Translations under genes and position numbers: made by a program | The notes under the pieces: model-generated | Told to the model about the DNA's origin: nothing | The model's database searches: none | The model's input: the letters and a program-made list of their open reading frames with translations, nothing else | Source: Rhodocyclaceae bacterium | GTDB taxonomy: Bacteria > Pseudomonadota > Gammaproteobacteria > Burkholderiales > Rhodocyclaceae | DNA length: 42,739 bases | Direction of reading: 5' to 3' | Assembly (NCBI GenBank): GCA_029982755.1 | Contig: JARRBR010000010.1 | Span: 1-42,739 of the forward strand | Shown: positions 1-14,457 of the stretch, piece by piece | Layout of the letters: every line of letters begins with the position of its first letter | Numbering within the stretch: the stretch's first letter is position 1

Positions 1-37
1 CCGCACCGATCAACGCGATCTGAAGTTCGCTGTCCAT
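1..37 (-). CDS. zipA: Cell division protein ZipA, N-terminal fragment (cut by window start)
   Basis: Reverse strand reads ATG GAC AGC GAA CTT CAG ATC GCG TTG ATC GGT GCG = MDSELQIALIGA, a ZipA-like N-terminus directly downstream of smc; only 12 codons visible. Confidence 0.6.
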   Translation of the reverse strand, partial: MDSELQIALIGA

Positions 38-84
38 TTCGTTTCCCGAATTCCTGCTTCTTGCCCGGTATTTCTCAAGCTGTC

Positions 85-3000
85 TTACGCTGCGGCCGGC
101 TCGGCCAGGCGCAGCGCCTCTTCGATATCCACTTCAACCACCCGCGACACGCCCTGCTCCTGCATCGTCACGCCCACCAGCTGCTGGGCGAATTCCATCG
201 TGATCTTGCTGTGACTGATAAAGATGAACTGCGTCTGCGATGACATGCGCTTTACCATGTTGGCGTAGCGCTCGGTGTTCGTATCGTCCAGTGGCGCATC
301 CACCTCGTCAAGCATGCAGAACGGCGCCGGATTGAGCTGGAACATCGAGAACACGAGCGCGATCGCAGTCAGCGCCTTCTCTCCCCCGGACAGCAGGTGG
401 ATCGATGCGTTCTTCTTGCCCGGCGGCTGGGCGACGATCTGGATCCCGGCATCGAGGATCTCCTCGCCGGTCAGCACCAGTTCTGCCCGACCGCCGCCGA
501 AGAGCTGCGGGAACAGCGCGCCGAACTGGCGATTGACCGTATTGTAGGTGTCCTGCAGTTGCTCGCGTGTTTCGCGGTCGATGCGGCGGATGGCGTCCTC
601 GAGTGTCTCGATGGCCTGCAGCAGATCGTCGGTCTGGGCGTCGAGATAGCCCTTGCGCTCGGTGGCGGTCCTGAGTTCGTCGAGGGCGGCGAGGTTGACC
701 GCGCCCAGTTCCGCGATCTCGCGCGCCAGGCGGGCGACCTCGCGCTGCAGCGTGCCCTCCTTGGGGTCGGAGGCGAGCAGCGGCGCGAGCGCGGTCTCGT
801 CGGCCTGCGCTTCCTGCAGGCGCTCCTCGAACTGGGCGACGGCCAGCTCGGCGGCCTGCACCGCCAGCCGCAACTCGGCCACGCGCGCGCGCACCGGCGC
901 CGCCTCGTGCTCTGTGCGCAGCCGCATCTCCTCGGCCTGCTTCAGGGCGGCGGTCGCCGCCTCCAGCGCATCGCGACGCCCGGCCAGCGCGCTCTCGCGG
1001 CTCGAGCGCAAGGCCAGCGCGACCTGCAGCGCGGCGTGGCTGCGATCGTCGTCGGTGGCGTCGAGTTCGGCACGCCGCGTATCGGTCTCGCTGACGATGC
1101 GCGCCAGTTGCTCGGCGGCCAGCTGCTGGTTGCGGGCGATGTCCTCGAGCTTGCCCGCGCATTCGCGCTCGGAGAAACGCGCCTCCTGCAGCTCGCGCGC
1201 GGCGGCCTGCTCGAGCGCGCGGGCTTCGCGCAAGGCCTGGTCGCGCTCGCTCAGCACCGCCATGGCGGCCTCGAGGCGCTCGCGCTGCAGTTCGGCGAGC
1301 TCCAGCGCGCGCGCCTGCTCCATCTCGGCGCGCGCCAGGTGTTCGCGCTCGGTCGCCTCGAGATGCACCACGTCCTCGAGGTCGCGCTGGAGCTGGCCGC
1401 GGCGTTCGTCGGCCCGGCTGCGCGCCTGGGCGAGCTTGAGCACCTCCACCTGCTCGGCGTGCACCTGCGACTGCACCGCCTGCTGTTCGCGGCGCAGGGC
1501 ATTGATGCGCTCGTTCAGCGCGCTGGCGTCCGCTTCGGCCGCGAGCAGCGCATCGTGAGCCGCGTGCGCCGCCTCCTCGAGCGCGGCCTGCTCGCCCTCG
1601 AGCGTGTCGATCTCGCGCTGGCGCTCGATCACGCCATGCGTGCGCGCATCGGGGGCGTGATGGACCAGTGCGTCGCGGGTCAGCACCTGGCCGCGCGGGC
1701 CGACGAGGCACACGCCAGGCGGCAGGCGGTCGCGGGCGTCGAGCCAGTCGTCGAGCTTGTCCACGGCCCAGGCGCCGGCAAGGAAATCGGCGACCAGGGC
1801 CTGGAGTTCCGGGGCGCGGACCGCGACGAGGGCGGACAGCGGACGCGGCGGAACGCCGTCCCTCGACAAGAAGTCCGGGAGGGCGCCCGACGCCCGCACC
1901 GGGTCGAGGGCTTCCGCGGCCCGTGCTCCGTCTCCGGCGTGAACGGCGGAAGCCGTGTGCGAGGCGGCAAATGCCACCGCGACCGTCTCCGGCGGCGCTT
2001 CCTCCAGCACCGTCCGCGCCGCTGAGGCGGCCTCGGCCGCATCGCTCGTGGTCAGCGCCGAGAGCCGCTCGCGCAGCACGGCCTGCACCGCTTCGTCCCA
2101 GCCGCCCTCGACCTGCAGGTACTTCCACAGGGGCGGGAACTGGTCGAGGCCGTGGCGCTTGAGCCAGTCGCCAAGCTTGCCCTGGGACTGCACCCGGGCC
2201 TGGAGCTGGAGCAGCGCCTCGCGCCGCGCGCGCAGTTCGGTCAATCGGCGCTGCACGGCGCGCTCGTGCTCGAGTGCGGACTTCAGCGCGGCCTGGGCCG
2301 CCGGAAGGCTTGCCTGCAGCTCCGCCAGTTCGCGCTGGCGGGCGTCGAGCGCGTCCTGCATCGCCTCCAGCCGCGCCTCGCGCTCGGCGACTTCACGTTC
2401 GTCCGGGCCGACGATGGCGCCGCGCTCGGCCTCCAGCCGCCCGCGCCGCTGGTGCAGCGCATCGAGGGCGCGCATCGCGCTGGCCCGGTTCGCTTCCTCG
2501 ACGCGCAGCTGCTGCTCGGTTTGGGCGAGCTCGCGCCGCGCGCTGGCGACCGTCGTCTCCGCGGCCTGGCGCGCGCCGTCCAGCTCGGGCAGGCGGTCGG
2601 AGATCTCGCCGTGCCGGGCCTCGGCCTGCTCGGCGCGCAGCGCGGCGTTCTCGCCCAGGGCCTGCCAGCGCTCGTGCTCGGCGAGCATCGCCTCGCGGCG
2701 CGTCAGCCAGTGCTCGCGGTCGATCTCGAGCTGGGAAAGACGGGCTTCGAGCCGCCTGCGCGCCTCGCCGAGGTGCTGCAGCTCGGTTTCCAGGCGGGTG
2801 ACCTCGGCGCTCACCGCGAACAGCTCGCTCTGCGCGCCATGGACCGCCTCCGAGGCCTCGAAGTGCGCCTCGCGGCAGGTTTCGACCGCAGCTTCCAGCT
2901 CCTGCAGGCGGGCGCTGTCGGCCTCGATGCGGCGCGTGGCCTCGTTGAGTTCGGCGGACACCCGCGCCTGTTCCGCCCGCGCCTCGTTACGCTTGACGAG

Positions 3001-3699
3001 CCACAACAGCTGCTGCTTCTCGACGTGGGCCGCGCTCAACTGCTGGTAGCGGGCGGCGACCTCGGCCTGGGCCTCGAGATGCACGATGCGCTCGCCCAGT
3101 TCCATGCGGATGTCGTCGAGACGGGCGAGGTTGTCGCGTGCATCGCGCAGCCGGCCCTCGGTTTCCTTGCGTCGCTCGCGGTACTTGGTGACGCCGGCGG
3201 CCTCTTCCAGGAAGCCGCGGATTTCCTCGGGGCGCGCCTCGATGATGCGCGAGATCATGCCCTGCTCGATGATCGCGTAGGCGCGCGGACCGAGGCCGGT
3301 GCCGAGGAAGAGGTCGATCACGTCCTTGCGGCGGACGTGGACGTTGTTGATGTAGTAGGTCGACTCCCCGGACCGGTCGAGCACGCGCTTGACCGAGATC
3401 TCCGCATAGCGCGACCACTGCCCCGCCGCCTTGCCCTCATTGTTGTCGAAGACGAGCTCGACGCTCGCGCGCGACACCGGCTTGCGCGTGGTCGAGCCGT
3501 TGAAGATCACGTCCTGCATCGACTCGCCGCGCAGCGCCGAGGCGCGCGTCTCGCCCAGCACCCAGCGCACCGCGTCGATGATGTTCGACTTGCCGCAACC
3601 GTTCGGCCCGACCACGCCGACGAGGTTGCCGGGGGTGAGCACGGTGGTCGGGTCGACGAAAGTCTTGAAACCGGCGAGTTTGAGCTTGGAAAGACGCAC
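85..3699 (-). CDS. smc: Chromosome segregation protein SMC
   Basis: V(GTG)RLSKLKLAGFKTFVDPTTV, Walker A GPNGCGKSNIIDAVRWVLGE, coiled coils, C-terminal LSGGEKALTAIALVFSMF and LDEVDAPLDD; GTG start at 3699 inside the longer ORF 85..5394. Confidence 0.95.
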   Translation of the reverse strand: MRLSKLKLAGFKTFVDPTTVLTPGNLVGVVGPNGCGKSNIIDAVRWVLGETRASALRGESMQDVIFNGSTTRKPVSRASVELVFDNNEGKAAGQWSRYAEISVKRVLDRSGESTYYINNVHVRRKDVIDLFLGTGLGPRAYAIIEQGMISRIIEARPEEIRGFLEEAAGVTKYRERRKETEGRLRDARDNLARLDDIRMELGERIVHLEAQAEVAARYQQLSAAHVEKQQLLWLVKRNEARAEQARVSAELNEATRRIEADSARLQELEAAVETCREAHFEASEAVHGAQSELFAVSAEVTRLETELQHLGEARRRLEARLSQLEIDREHWLTRREAMLAEHERWQALGENAALRAEQAEARHGEISDRLPELDGARQAAETTVASARRELAQTEQQLRVEEANRASAMRALDALHQRRGRLEAERGAIVGPDEREVAEREARLEAMQDALDARQRELAELQASLPAAQAALKSALEHERAVQRRLTELRARREALLQLQARVQSQGKLGDWLKRHGLDQFPPLWKYLQVEGGWDEAVQAVLRERLSALTTSDAAEAASAARTVLEEAPPETVAVAFAASHTASAVHAGDGARAAEALDPVRASGALPDFLSRDGVPPRPLSALVAVRAPELQALVADFLAGAWAVDKLDDWLDARDRLPPGVCLVGPRGQVLTRDALVHHAPDARTHGVIERQREIDTLEGEQAALEEAAHAAHDALLAAEADASALNERINALRREQQAVQSQVHAEQVEVLKLAQARSRADERRGQLQRDLEDVVHLEATEREHLARAEMEQARALELAELQRERLEAAMAVLSERDQALREARALEQAAARELQEARFSERECAGKLEDIARNQQLAAEQLARIVSETDTRRAELDATDDDRSHAALQVALALRSSRESALAGRRDALEAATAALKQAEEMRLRTEHEAAPVRARVAELRLAVQAAELAVAQFEERLQEAQADETALAPLLASDPKEGTLQREVARLAREIAELGAVNLAALDELRTATERKGYLDAQTDDLLQAIETLEDAIRRIDRETREQLQDTYNTVNRQFGALFPQLFGGGRAELVLTGEEILDAGIQIVAQPPGKKNASIHLLSGGEKALTAIALVFSMFQLNPAPFCMLDEVDAPLDDTNTERYANMVKRMSSQTQFIFISHSKITMEFAQQLVGVTMQEQGVSRVVEVDIEEALRLAEPAAA

Positions 3700-3782
3700 G
3701 TCGAAGAAGAACGAAGGAGCAGTGAGACCGCGCGGCAGGTCGGCCGGGAACGGAAAGGGGCAAGGCGTCGCGACGCGACTGC

Positions 3783-3807
3783 GGGCTCCGCCCGGCGGGC
3801 GAAGCCC
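3783..3807. repeat. Symmetric inverted repeat in the smc/dapC divergent intergenic region
   Basis: GGGCT-CC-GCCC-GGC-GGGC-GA-AGCCC: two nested perfect arms. Confidence 0.6.
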
Positions 3808-3921
3808 CCCCGATCCCGCACGGGGACACGGCCCGGCTGTCGAAAAGACGCGCCATGATACCATTTCCGCCCTTCCCCACTTCGCCGCAGGCGCGATTGC
3901 GCAGCGGCAATCCGTATCAAA

Positions 3922-5115
3922 GTGAATCCGAACCTCGCCCGTCTCCAGCCCTACCCGTTCGAGAAGCTGCGCGCGCTGTTCGCCGGCATCGAGCCGCCTG
4001 CGCACCTGAAGCCGATCCGCCTGTCGATCGGCGAGCCGCAGCACCCGACGCCCGGCTTCATCCGCCAGACCCTGGCCGACAACCTCGGCGGCCTGTCGAG
4101 CTACCCCGCGACGCTGGGCACGGACGCCCTGCGCGGCGCGATCGCGCACTGGCTTGAACGCCGCTACGGCCTGCCGAGGATCGATCCGGCCAGCCAGGTG
4201 ATCCCGGTCGCCGGTACCCGCGAGGCCCTGTTCGCCTTCGCCCAGTGCGTGGTCGACGGCACTCGGCCGGGTGCCAAGGTGCTGTGCCCCAACCCCTTCT
4301 ATCAGATCTACGAAGGCGCAGCCCTGCTCGCCAATGCCGAACCGATCTTCATCAACAACCTGCCGGAGAACGACTTCGGCTCGGATTTCGGCGCGATCGA
4401 CGACGCGACCTGGCGCGACATCCAGCTGGTGTATGTCTGCTCGCCGGGCAACCCCACCGGGCGGCTGCTCAAGCTCGAGGAGTGGAAGACCCTGTTCGAG
4501 CTCTCCGACCGCTATGGCTTCGTGATCGCCGCCGACGAGTGCTACTCGGAGATCTACTTCGACGACGACGCCAAGCCGATCGGTGGCCTGGAAGCGGCCT
4601 GGCGCCTGGGGCGCACCGATTTCCGCAACGTGGTGATGTTCTCCAGCCTGTCCAAGCGCTCGAACGTGCCGGGCATGCGCTCGGGCTTCGTCGCCGGCGA
4701 CGCGCGCATCCTCAAGGATTTCCTGCTTTACCGCACCTACCAGGGCTGCGCCTTGAACCCGGCGGTGCAGGCGGCCTCGGTGGCGGCCTGGAACGACGAG
4801 GTCCACGTCGAGGAGAACCGTCGCCTGTACCGCGACAAGTTCGCGCGCATCACGCCGCTGCTGCAGCCGTACCTGCCGGTGGCGCTGCCGGACGCCGGCT
4901 TCTACTACTGGGTGCGCACGCCGCTGCCGGACACCGAGTTCGCCCGCCGTCTGCAGGCTGAATATAATGTGACCGTCCTGCCGGGCAGCTATCTCGCCCG
5001 CGAAGCGCATGGCGTCAATCCGGGCGCCGGCTTCGTCCGCATCGCGCTGGTGGCCGACACGCACGAATGTGTCGAGGCCGCCGAGCGCATCATCGATTTC
5101 TGCAAAACCCTCTGA
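3922..5115 (+). CDS. dapC: Succinyldiaminopimelate transaminase
   Basis: GTG start; [29 protein letters not shown] aminotransferase motifs ([22 protein letters not shown]); next to dapD. Confidence 0.93.
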   Translation: MNPNLARLQPYPFEKLRALFAGIEPPAHLKPIRLSIGEPQHPTPGFIRQTLADNLGGLSSYPATLGTDALRGAIAHWLERRYGLPRIDPASQVIPVAGTREALFAFAQCVVDGTRPGAKVLCPNPFYQIYEGAALLANAEPIFINNLPENDFGSDFGAIDDATWRDIQLVYVCSPGNPTGRLLKLEEWKTLFELSDRYGFVIAADECYSEIYFDDDAKPIGGLEAAWRLGRTDFRNVVMFSSLSKRSNVPGMRSGFVAGDARILKDFLLYRTYQGCALNPAVQAASVAAWNDEVHVEENRRLYRDKFARITPLLQPYLPVALPDAGFYYWVRTPLPDTEFARRLQAEYNVTVLPGSYLAREAHGVNPGAGFVRIALVADTHECVEAAERIIDFCKTL

Positions 5116-5128
5116 GAGAGAACCCCCA

Positions 5129-5950
<822 letters not shown>

Positions 5951-6010
5951 TTCGCCGGGTGCGGCGTCTGTCGCGCCCATGCATTGTTCGATCCCGAGGA
6001 GTCCGAAGGC

Positions 6011-8372
<2,362 letters not shown>

Positions 8373-8409
8373 TCGCCCCCACCCATCGAACGCCAAGAGA
8401 TTGCAGCCC

Positions 8410-9366
8410 ATGTCCCAGCACGAGCACGACGAACACGAGCACCACGACGACGATCACGACCACGAACACGAACACGGCCCGCTGGCCGAGCTCGTCACCG
8501 TGCGCGACTGGCTGCGCTACGCGGTCACGCGTTTCAACCGCGCCGGCATCTTCTGCGGCCACGGCGTGCAGGACAGCTTCGACGAGGCCGTGTGGCTGAT
8601 CCTCGGCACGCTCGCGCTGCCGCTCGACCGGCTCGAGCCCTTCCTCGACGCCTGCATTCCCGGCGAGGAGCGCATCGCCCTGCTCGAAGCCATCGAACAG
8701 CGTGCCGACGAGCGCCTGCCGACCGCCTACATCCTGGGCGAGGCCTGGCTGGGCGACTTCCGCTTCACCGTCGACGAGCGGGTGATCGTGCCGCGCTCCT
8801 TCTTCGCCGAGCTGCTCGAGGACGGACTGGCGCCGTGGGTTGAAGATCCGGATGCGGTCGGCAGCGTGCTCGACCTGTGCACCGGCTCGGGCTGCCTCGC
8901 GGTGCTGATGGCGCATGCCTTCCCGAACGCCGGGGTGGTCGCGGCCGACCTGTCGGCGGACGCGCTCGACGTCGCCCGCATCAACGTCGCCGACTACGGC
9001 CTCGAGAACCGCATCGAGCTGGTGCGCAGCGACGTGTTCTCGGCGCTGGATGGACGGCGTTTCGACCTCATCCTCAGCAATCCGCCCTACGTGACCGCCG
9101 AGGCCATGGACGAACTGCCGCCCGAGTATCTGCACGAGCCGCGCATGGCGCTGGCGTCGGGTGAGGACGGGCTGGACGTGGTGCGGAAGCTGATCGCCGA
9201 GGGCGCCGCGCACCTGAATCCGGACGGGGTGCTGGCGGTGGAGGTGGGACACAACCGCCACATCGTCGAGGCGGCTTTCCCCGACCTGCCCTTCAACTGG
9301 CTATCGACCCGCGGCGGCGACGACATGGTGTTCGTGCTGCGGCGCGAGGACCTGCCGAGGGCGTAA
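8410..9366 (+). CDS. prmB: 50S ribosomal protein L3 glutamine N5-methyltransferase, with His/Asp/Glu-rich N-terminal extension
   Basis: VLDLCTGSGCLAVLMA, SNPPYV (NPPY motif), VRDWLRYAVTRFNRAGIFCGHG typical of PrmB; N-terminus MSQHEHDEHEHHDDDHDHEHEHG. Confidence 0.92.
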   Translation: MSQHEHDEHEHHDDDHDHEHEHGPLAELVTVRDWLRYAVTRFNRAGIFCGHGVQDSFDEAVWLILGTLALPLDRLEPFLDACIPGEERIALLEAIEQRADERLPTAYILGEAWLGDFRFTVDERVIVPRSFFAELLEDGLAPWVEDPDAVGSVLDLCTGSGCLAVLMAHAFPNAGVVAADLSADALDVARINVADYGLENRIELVRSDVFSALDGRRFDLILSNPPYVTAEAMDELPPEYLHEPRMALASGEDGLDVVRKLIAEGAAHLNPDGVLAVEVGHNRHIVEAAFPDLPFNWLSTRGGDDMVFVLRREDLPRA

Positions 9367-9379
9367 ATAGCGGAGGCGC

Positions 9380-9426
9380 GGGCGCAGGCGGGACGGGGAA
9401 AACCCATCCGTCCGCGCCCAGCGCCC
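9380..9426. terminator. Imperfect GC hairpin between convergent prmB and iscX, possible bidirectional terminator
   Basis: Arms GGGCGCAGGCGGGACGG and CCGTCCGCGCCCAGCGCCC; no long T tract. Confidence 0.45.
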
Positions 9427-9429
9427 TGC

Positions 9430-9624
9430 TCAGGCGAGCTCGTCTATCCAGGCCTGCTGGATGCCTTCGAGGATGCGCTCGCCGCAGCGCTTGGGATCGT
9501 CGTCGAACTCGGGCAGCGCCATGACCCAGTTCATCAGGTCAACGAAATTCACCCGCGTCGGATCGACGTCGGGGTGGGCGTCGGCGAGCTGGATGGCGAT
9601 TTCCTGAACCTCGGTCCACTTCAT
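9430..9624 (-). CDS. iscX: Fe-S cluster assembly protein IscX
   Basis: MKWTEVQEIAIQLADAHPDVDPTRVNFVDLMNWVMALPEFDDDP; at the end of the isc cluster. Confidence 0.95.
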   Translation of the reverse strand: MKWTEVQEIAIQLADAHPDVDPTRVNFVDLMNWVMALPEFDDDPKRCGERILEGIQQAWIDELA

Positions 9625-9625
9625 G

Positions 9626-9967
9626 TCAGTGCTTTCCTTCGCGGGCCATGTTGATCGTGTAGCGCGGGATCTCGACCACCAGCGGGGTCTCGGCGACCAC
9701 CGCCTGGCAGGACAGGCGCGACTGGGGCTCCAGGCCCCAGGCCTTGTCGAGCAGGTCTTCCTCTTCGTCCTCGGCCGGATTCAGCGAGGCGAAGCCCTCG
9801 CGGACGATGACGTGACACGTGGTGCACGCACAGGACTTCTCGCACGCGTGCTCGATGTCGATGCCGTTCTCGAGCAGGCTGTCGCAGATGGTGGTGCCGG
9901 GGGCGGCCTCGATGACGCTGCCGTCGGGGCAGAGTTCGACGTGGGGCAGGACGATGATCTGGGTCAT
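9626..9967 (-). CDS. fdx: ISC-system 2Fe-2S ferredoxin
   Basis: HACEKSCACTTCHVIV...LSCQAV 2Fe-2S ligands; between hscA and iscX. Confidence 0.95.
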   Translation of the reverse strand: MTQIIVLPHVELCPDGSVIEAAPGTTICDSLLENGIDIEHACEKSCACTTCHVIVREGFASLNPAEDEEEDLLDKAWGLEPQSRLSCQAVVAETPLVVEIPRYTINMAREGKH

Positions 9968-9978
9968 TGGGTTCGGAT

Positions 9979-11847
<1,869 letters not shown>

Positions 11848-11867
11848 CAGGTCTTGTTCCGTGCTCT

Positions 11868-12401
11868 CTAGTTTTCGAGGGCCAGCAGGGCCTCGTCGAT
11901 TTCTTGCTGGAGTTTGTCGATGAACATCAGCCGGCGCACGGTGTCGGCCGCTGCTTCGTAATCCTGTTCATCGTCGAGCTGGGCGGCGAGCTCGCCGCGC
12001 ACCTCGCGGGCGTGGGCAAGCAGGCGCCGGTGCAGGGCCTCGAGCTCGTCCACCTCGGCGGCTTCGCGCGCCTCCTCCACCGCCTCGCGCCACTCCATCT
12101 GCTCCATCAGGAACTCGGGCGACATCGCGGTGTTGGTCTCGAGCCCGGCATCGACGCCGGCAAGCTCGAGCAGGTATTGCGCCCGCGCCAGCGGCTGGCG
12201 CAGCGTGCGGAAGCCCTCGTTGACGCGCGTCGCCCACTGCATCGACAGGCGCTTCTCGGCGTCGGACAGATGGGCGTGGCGATCGGGGTGCACCTGCGAC
12301 TGCAGCTCGTGCCACGCCGCCTCCAGTGCCGAGTCGTCGAGCGCATAGCGGCGCGGCAGGCCGAAGAGCGCGAAGAAGTCCTGCTTGAGGTCGATGCTCA
12401 T
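11868..12401 (-). CDS. hscB: Co-chaperone HscB (J-domain)
   Basis: [51 protein letters not shown] with HPD motif. Confidence 0.95.
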   Translation of the reverse strand: MSIDLKQDFFALFGLPRRYALDDSALEAAWHELQSQVHPDRHAHLSDAEKRLSMQWATRVNEGFRTLRQPLARAQYLLELAGVDAGLETNTAMSPEFLMEQMEWREAVEEAREAAEVDELEALHRRLLAHAREVRGELAAQLDDEQDYEAAADTVRRLMFIDKLQQEIDEALLALEN

Positions 12402-12411
12402 CGCGCCCGGA

Positions 12412-12735
12412 TCAGACGTTGAAGCTTTCGCCGCACCCGCACTGATCCTTCACGTTCGGGTTGTTGAACTTGAAGCCTTCGTTCAGGCCTTCCTTGACGA
12501 AGTCGAGCTCGGTGCCGTCGAGGTAGGCCAGACTCTTGGGGTCGATGACCACCTTGACGCCATGGCTCTCGAACACCAGGTCTTCCGCTTCGGTCTGGTC
12601 CACGAACTCGAGCTTGTAGGCCATGCCCGAGCAGCCCGAGGTCTTGACGCCGAGGCGGATGCCGAAACCCTTGCCGCGCCGGGCGATGAAGTTCGAGACG
12701 TGCTTGGCGGCGGATTCGGAAAGACTAACGGCCAT
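12412..12735 (-). CDS. iscA: Iron-sulfur cluster assembly protein IscA
   Basis: [24 protein letters not shown]...CGCGESFNV conserved cysteines. Confidence 0.96.
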   Translation of the reverse strand: MAVSLSESAAKHVSNFIARRGKGFGIRLGVKTSGCSGMAYKLEFVDQTEAEDLVFESHGVKVVIDPKSLAYLDGTELDFVKEGLNEGFKFNNPNVKDQCGCGESFNV

Positions 12736-12764
12736 GTCTGCTACTCCTGTTCACAAAACGCCGC

Positions 12765-13148
12765 TCAGGCTTCGTGCTTCTTCTTGTAGTCGGCGACCGC
12801 GGCTTTGATCGCGTCCTCGGCGAGGATCGAGCAGTGGATCTTGACCGGCGGCAGCGCGAGTTCCTCGGCGATCTGGGTGTTCTTGATCTCGAGGGCCTGG
12901 TCGATGGTCTTGCCCTTGACCCACTCGGTAACCAGCGAGCTCGACGCGATCGCCGAGCCGCAGCCGTAGGTCTTGAACTTCGCGTCCTCGATCACGCCGT
13001 CCTTGCCGACCTTGATCTGCAGCTTCATCACGTCGCCACAGGCAGGGGCGCCCACCATGCCGGTTGCCACGCCTTCCTCGTCCTTCGCGAAGGAGCCGAC
13101 GTTGCGGGGATTTTCGTAGTGGTCGAGGACCTTTTCGCTGTATGCCAT
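12765..13148 (-). CDS. iscU: Fe-S cluster scaffold IscU
   Basis: MAYSEKVLDHYENPRNVGSFAKDEEGVATGMVGAPACGDVMKLQIKV...LPPVKIHCSILAEDAI. Confidence 0.97.
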   Translation of the reverse strand: MAYSEKVLDHYENPRNVGSFAKDEEGVATGMVGAPACGDVMKLQIKVGKDGVIEDAKFKTYGCGSAIASSSLVTEWVKGKTIDQALEIKNTQIAEELALPPVKIHCSILAEDAIKAAVADYKKKHEA

Positions 13149-13188
13149 GTTCGTTCTCCAGGGGATGTCGGTGAGTTCTTTGTCGTTG

Positions 13189-14400
13189 TCAGTGCGCGGC
13201 CCACTGCACGGTGTCGAGATCGATGCCTTCCTTGTACATGTCCCACAAGGGCGACAGTTCGCGCAGCTTGCCGATCTTCTTGTGCAGCAGGTCGATGGTG
13301 TAGTCGATCTCTTCCTCGGTGGTGAAGCGGCCGATCGTGAACCGGATCGAGCTGTGCGCCAGCTCGTCGCTGCGACCGAGCGCGCGCAGCACGTAGGACG
13401 GCTCGAGGCTCGCCGAGGTGCATGCCGATCCCGACGACACCGCGATGTCCTTGATCGCCATGATCAGCGACTCGCCTTCGACGTAAGCGAAGGAGATGTT
13501 GAGGTTGTGCGGCACGCGCTGCTCGACGTCGCCGTTAACGTAGGTGGCCTCGATGTCGGTCAGGCCGGCGAGCAGCCGGTCGCGCAGCTTCTGGATGCGC
13601 GCATTTTCCGTCGCCATCTCCTCGCGTGCAATGCGGAAGGCCTCGCCCATGCCGACGATCTGATGCGTCGCCAGCGTGCCCGAGCGCAGGCCGCGCTCGT
13701 GGCCGCCGCCGTGCATCTGCGCCTCCAGGCGCACGCGCGGCTTGCGGCGCACGTAGAGCGCACCGATGCCCTTGGGCCCGTAGGTCTTGTGCGCGGAGAA
13801 GCTCATCAGGTCGACCTTGAGCTTGTCGAGGTCGATCTCGACCTTGCCGGTCGCCTGCGCCGCGTCGACGTGGAACACGATGCCCTTCTCGCGGCAGATC
13901 TCGCCGATCTCGGCAATCGGCTGGATCACGCCGATCTCGTTGTTCACGAACATCACCGAGACCAGGATGGTGTCGGGGCGGATCGCCGCCTTCAGCACCT
14001 CGAGGTCGATCAGGCCGTTTTCCTGCACGTCAAGGTAGGTCGCCTCGAAGCCCTCGCGCTCAAGCTCGCGCACGGTGTCGAGCACCGCCTTGTGCTCGGT
14101 CTTCACGGTGATGAGGTGCTTGCCCTTGCCCTGGTAGAAGTGGGCCGCGCCCTTGATCGCGAGGTTGTTCGATTCGGTCGCGCCCGAGGTCCAGATGATC
14201 TCCTTGGGGTCGGCGTTGACCAGTGCGGCCACCTGCTCGCGAGCTTCCTCGACCGCCTGCTCGGCCTCCCAGCCGAACGCGTGCGAGCGGCTGGCCGGGT
14301 TGCCGAATTGCTCGGTCAGCCACGGGATCATCTTCTGCGCCACGCGCGGATCCACCGGGGTCGTCGCCGAGTAGTCGAGGTAGATGGGGAACTTCAGCAT
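13189..14400 (-). CDS. iscS: Cysteine desulfurase IscS
   Basis: [61 protein letters not shown]. Confidence 0.97.
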   Translation of the reverse strand: MLKFPIYLDYSATTPVDPRVAQKMIPWLTEQFGNPASRSHAFGWEAEQAVEEAREQVAALVNADPKEIIWTSGATESNNLAIKGAAHFYQGKGKHLITVKTEHKAVLDTVRELEREGFEATYLDVQENGLIDLEVLKAAIRPDTILVSVMFVNNEIGVIQPIAEIGEICREKGIVFHVDAAQATGKVEIDLDKLKVDLMSFSAHKTYGPKGIGALYVRRKPRVRLEAQMHGGGHERGLRSGTLATHQIVGMGEAFRIAREEMATENARIQKLRDRLLAGLTDIEATYVNGDVEQRVPHNLNISFAYVEGESLIMAIKDIAVSSGSACTSASLEPSYVLRALGRSDELAHSSIRFTIGRFTTEEEIDYTIDLLHKKIGKLRELSPLWDMYKEGIDLDTVQWAAH

Positions 14401-14457
14401 TCAATCTCTCCGCAGAGTCGTTGTTCGAGTATCGGGGTCGGCTTCGGTCGGCCCGAG

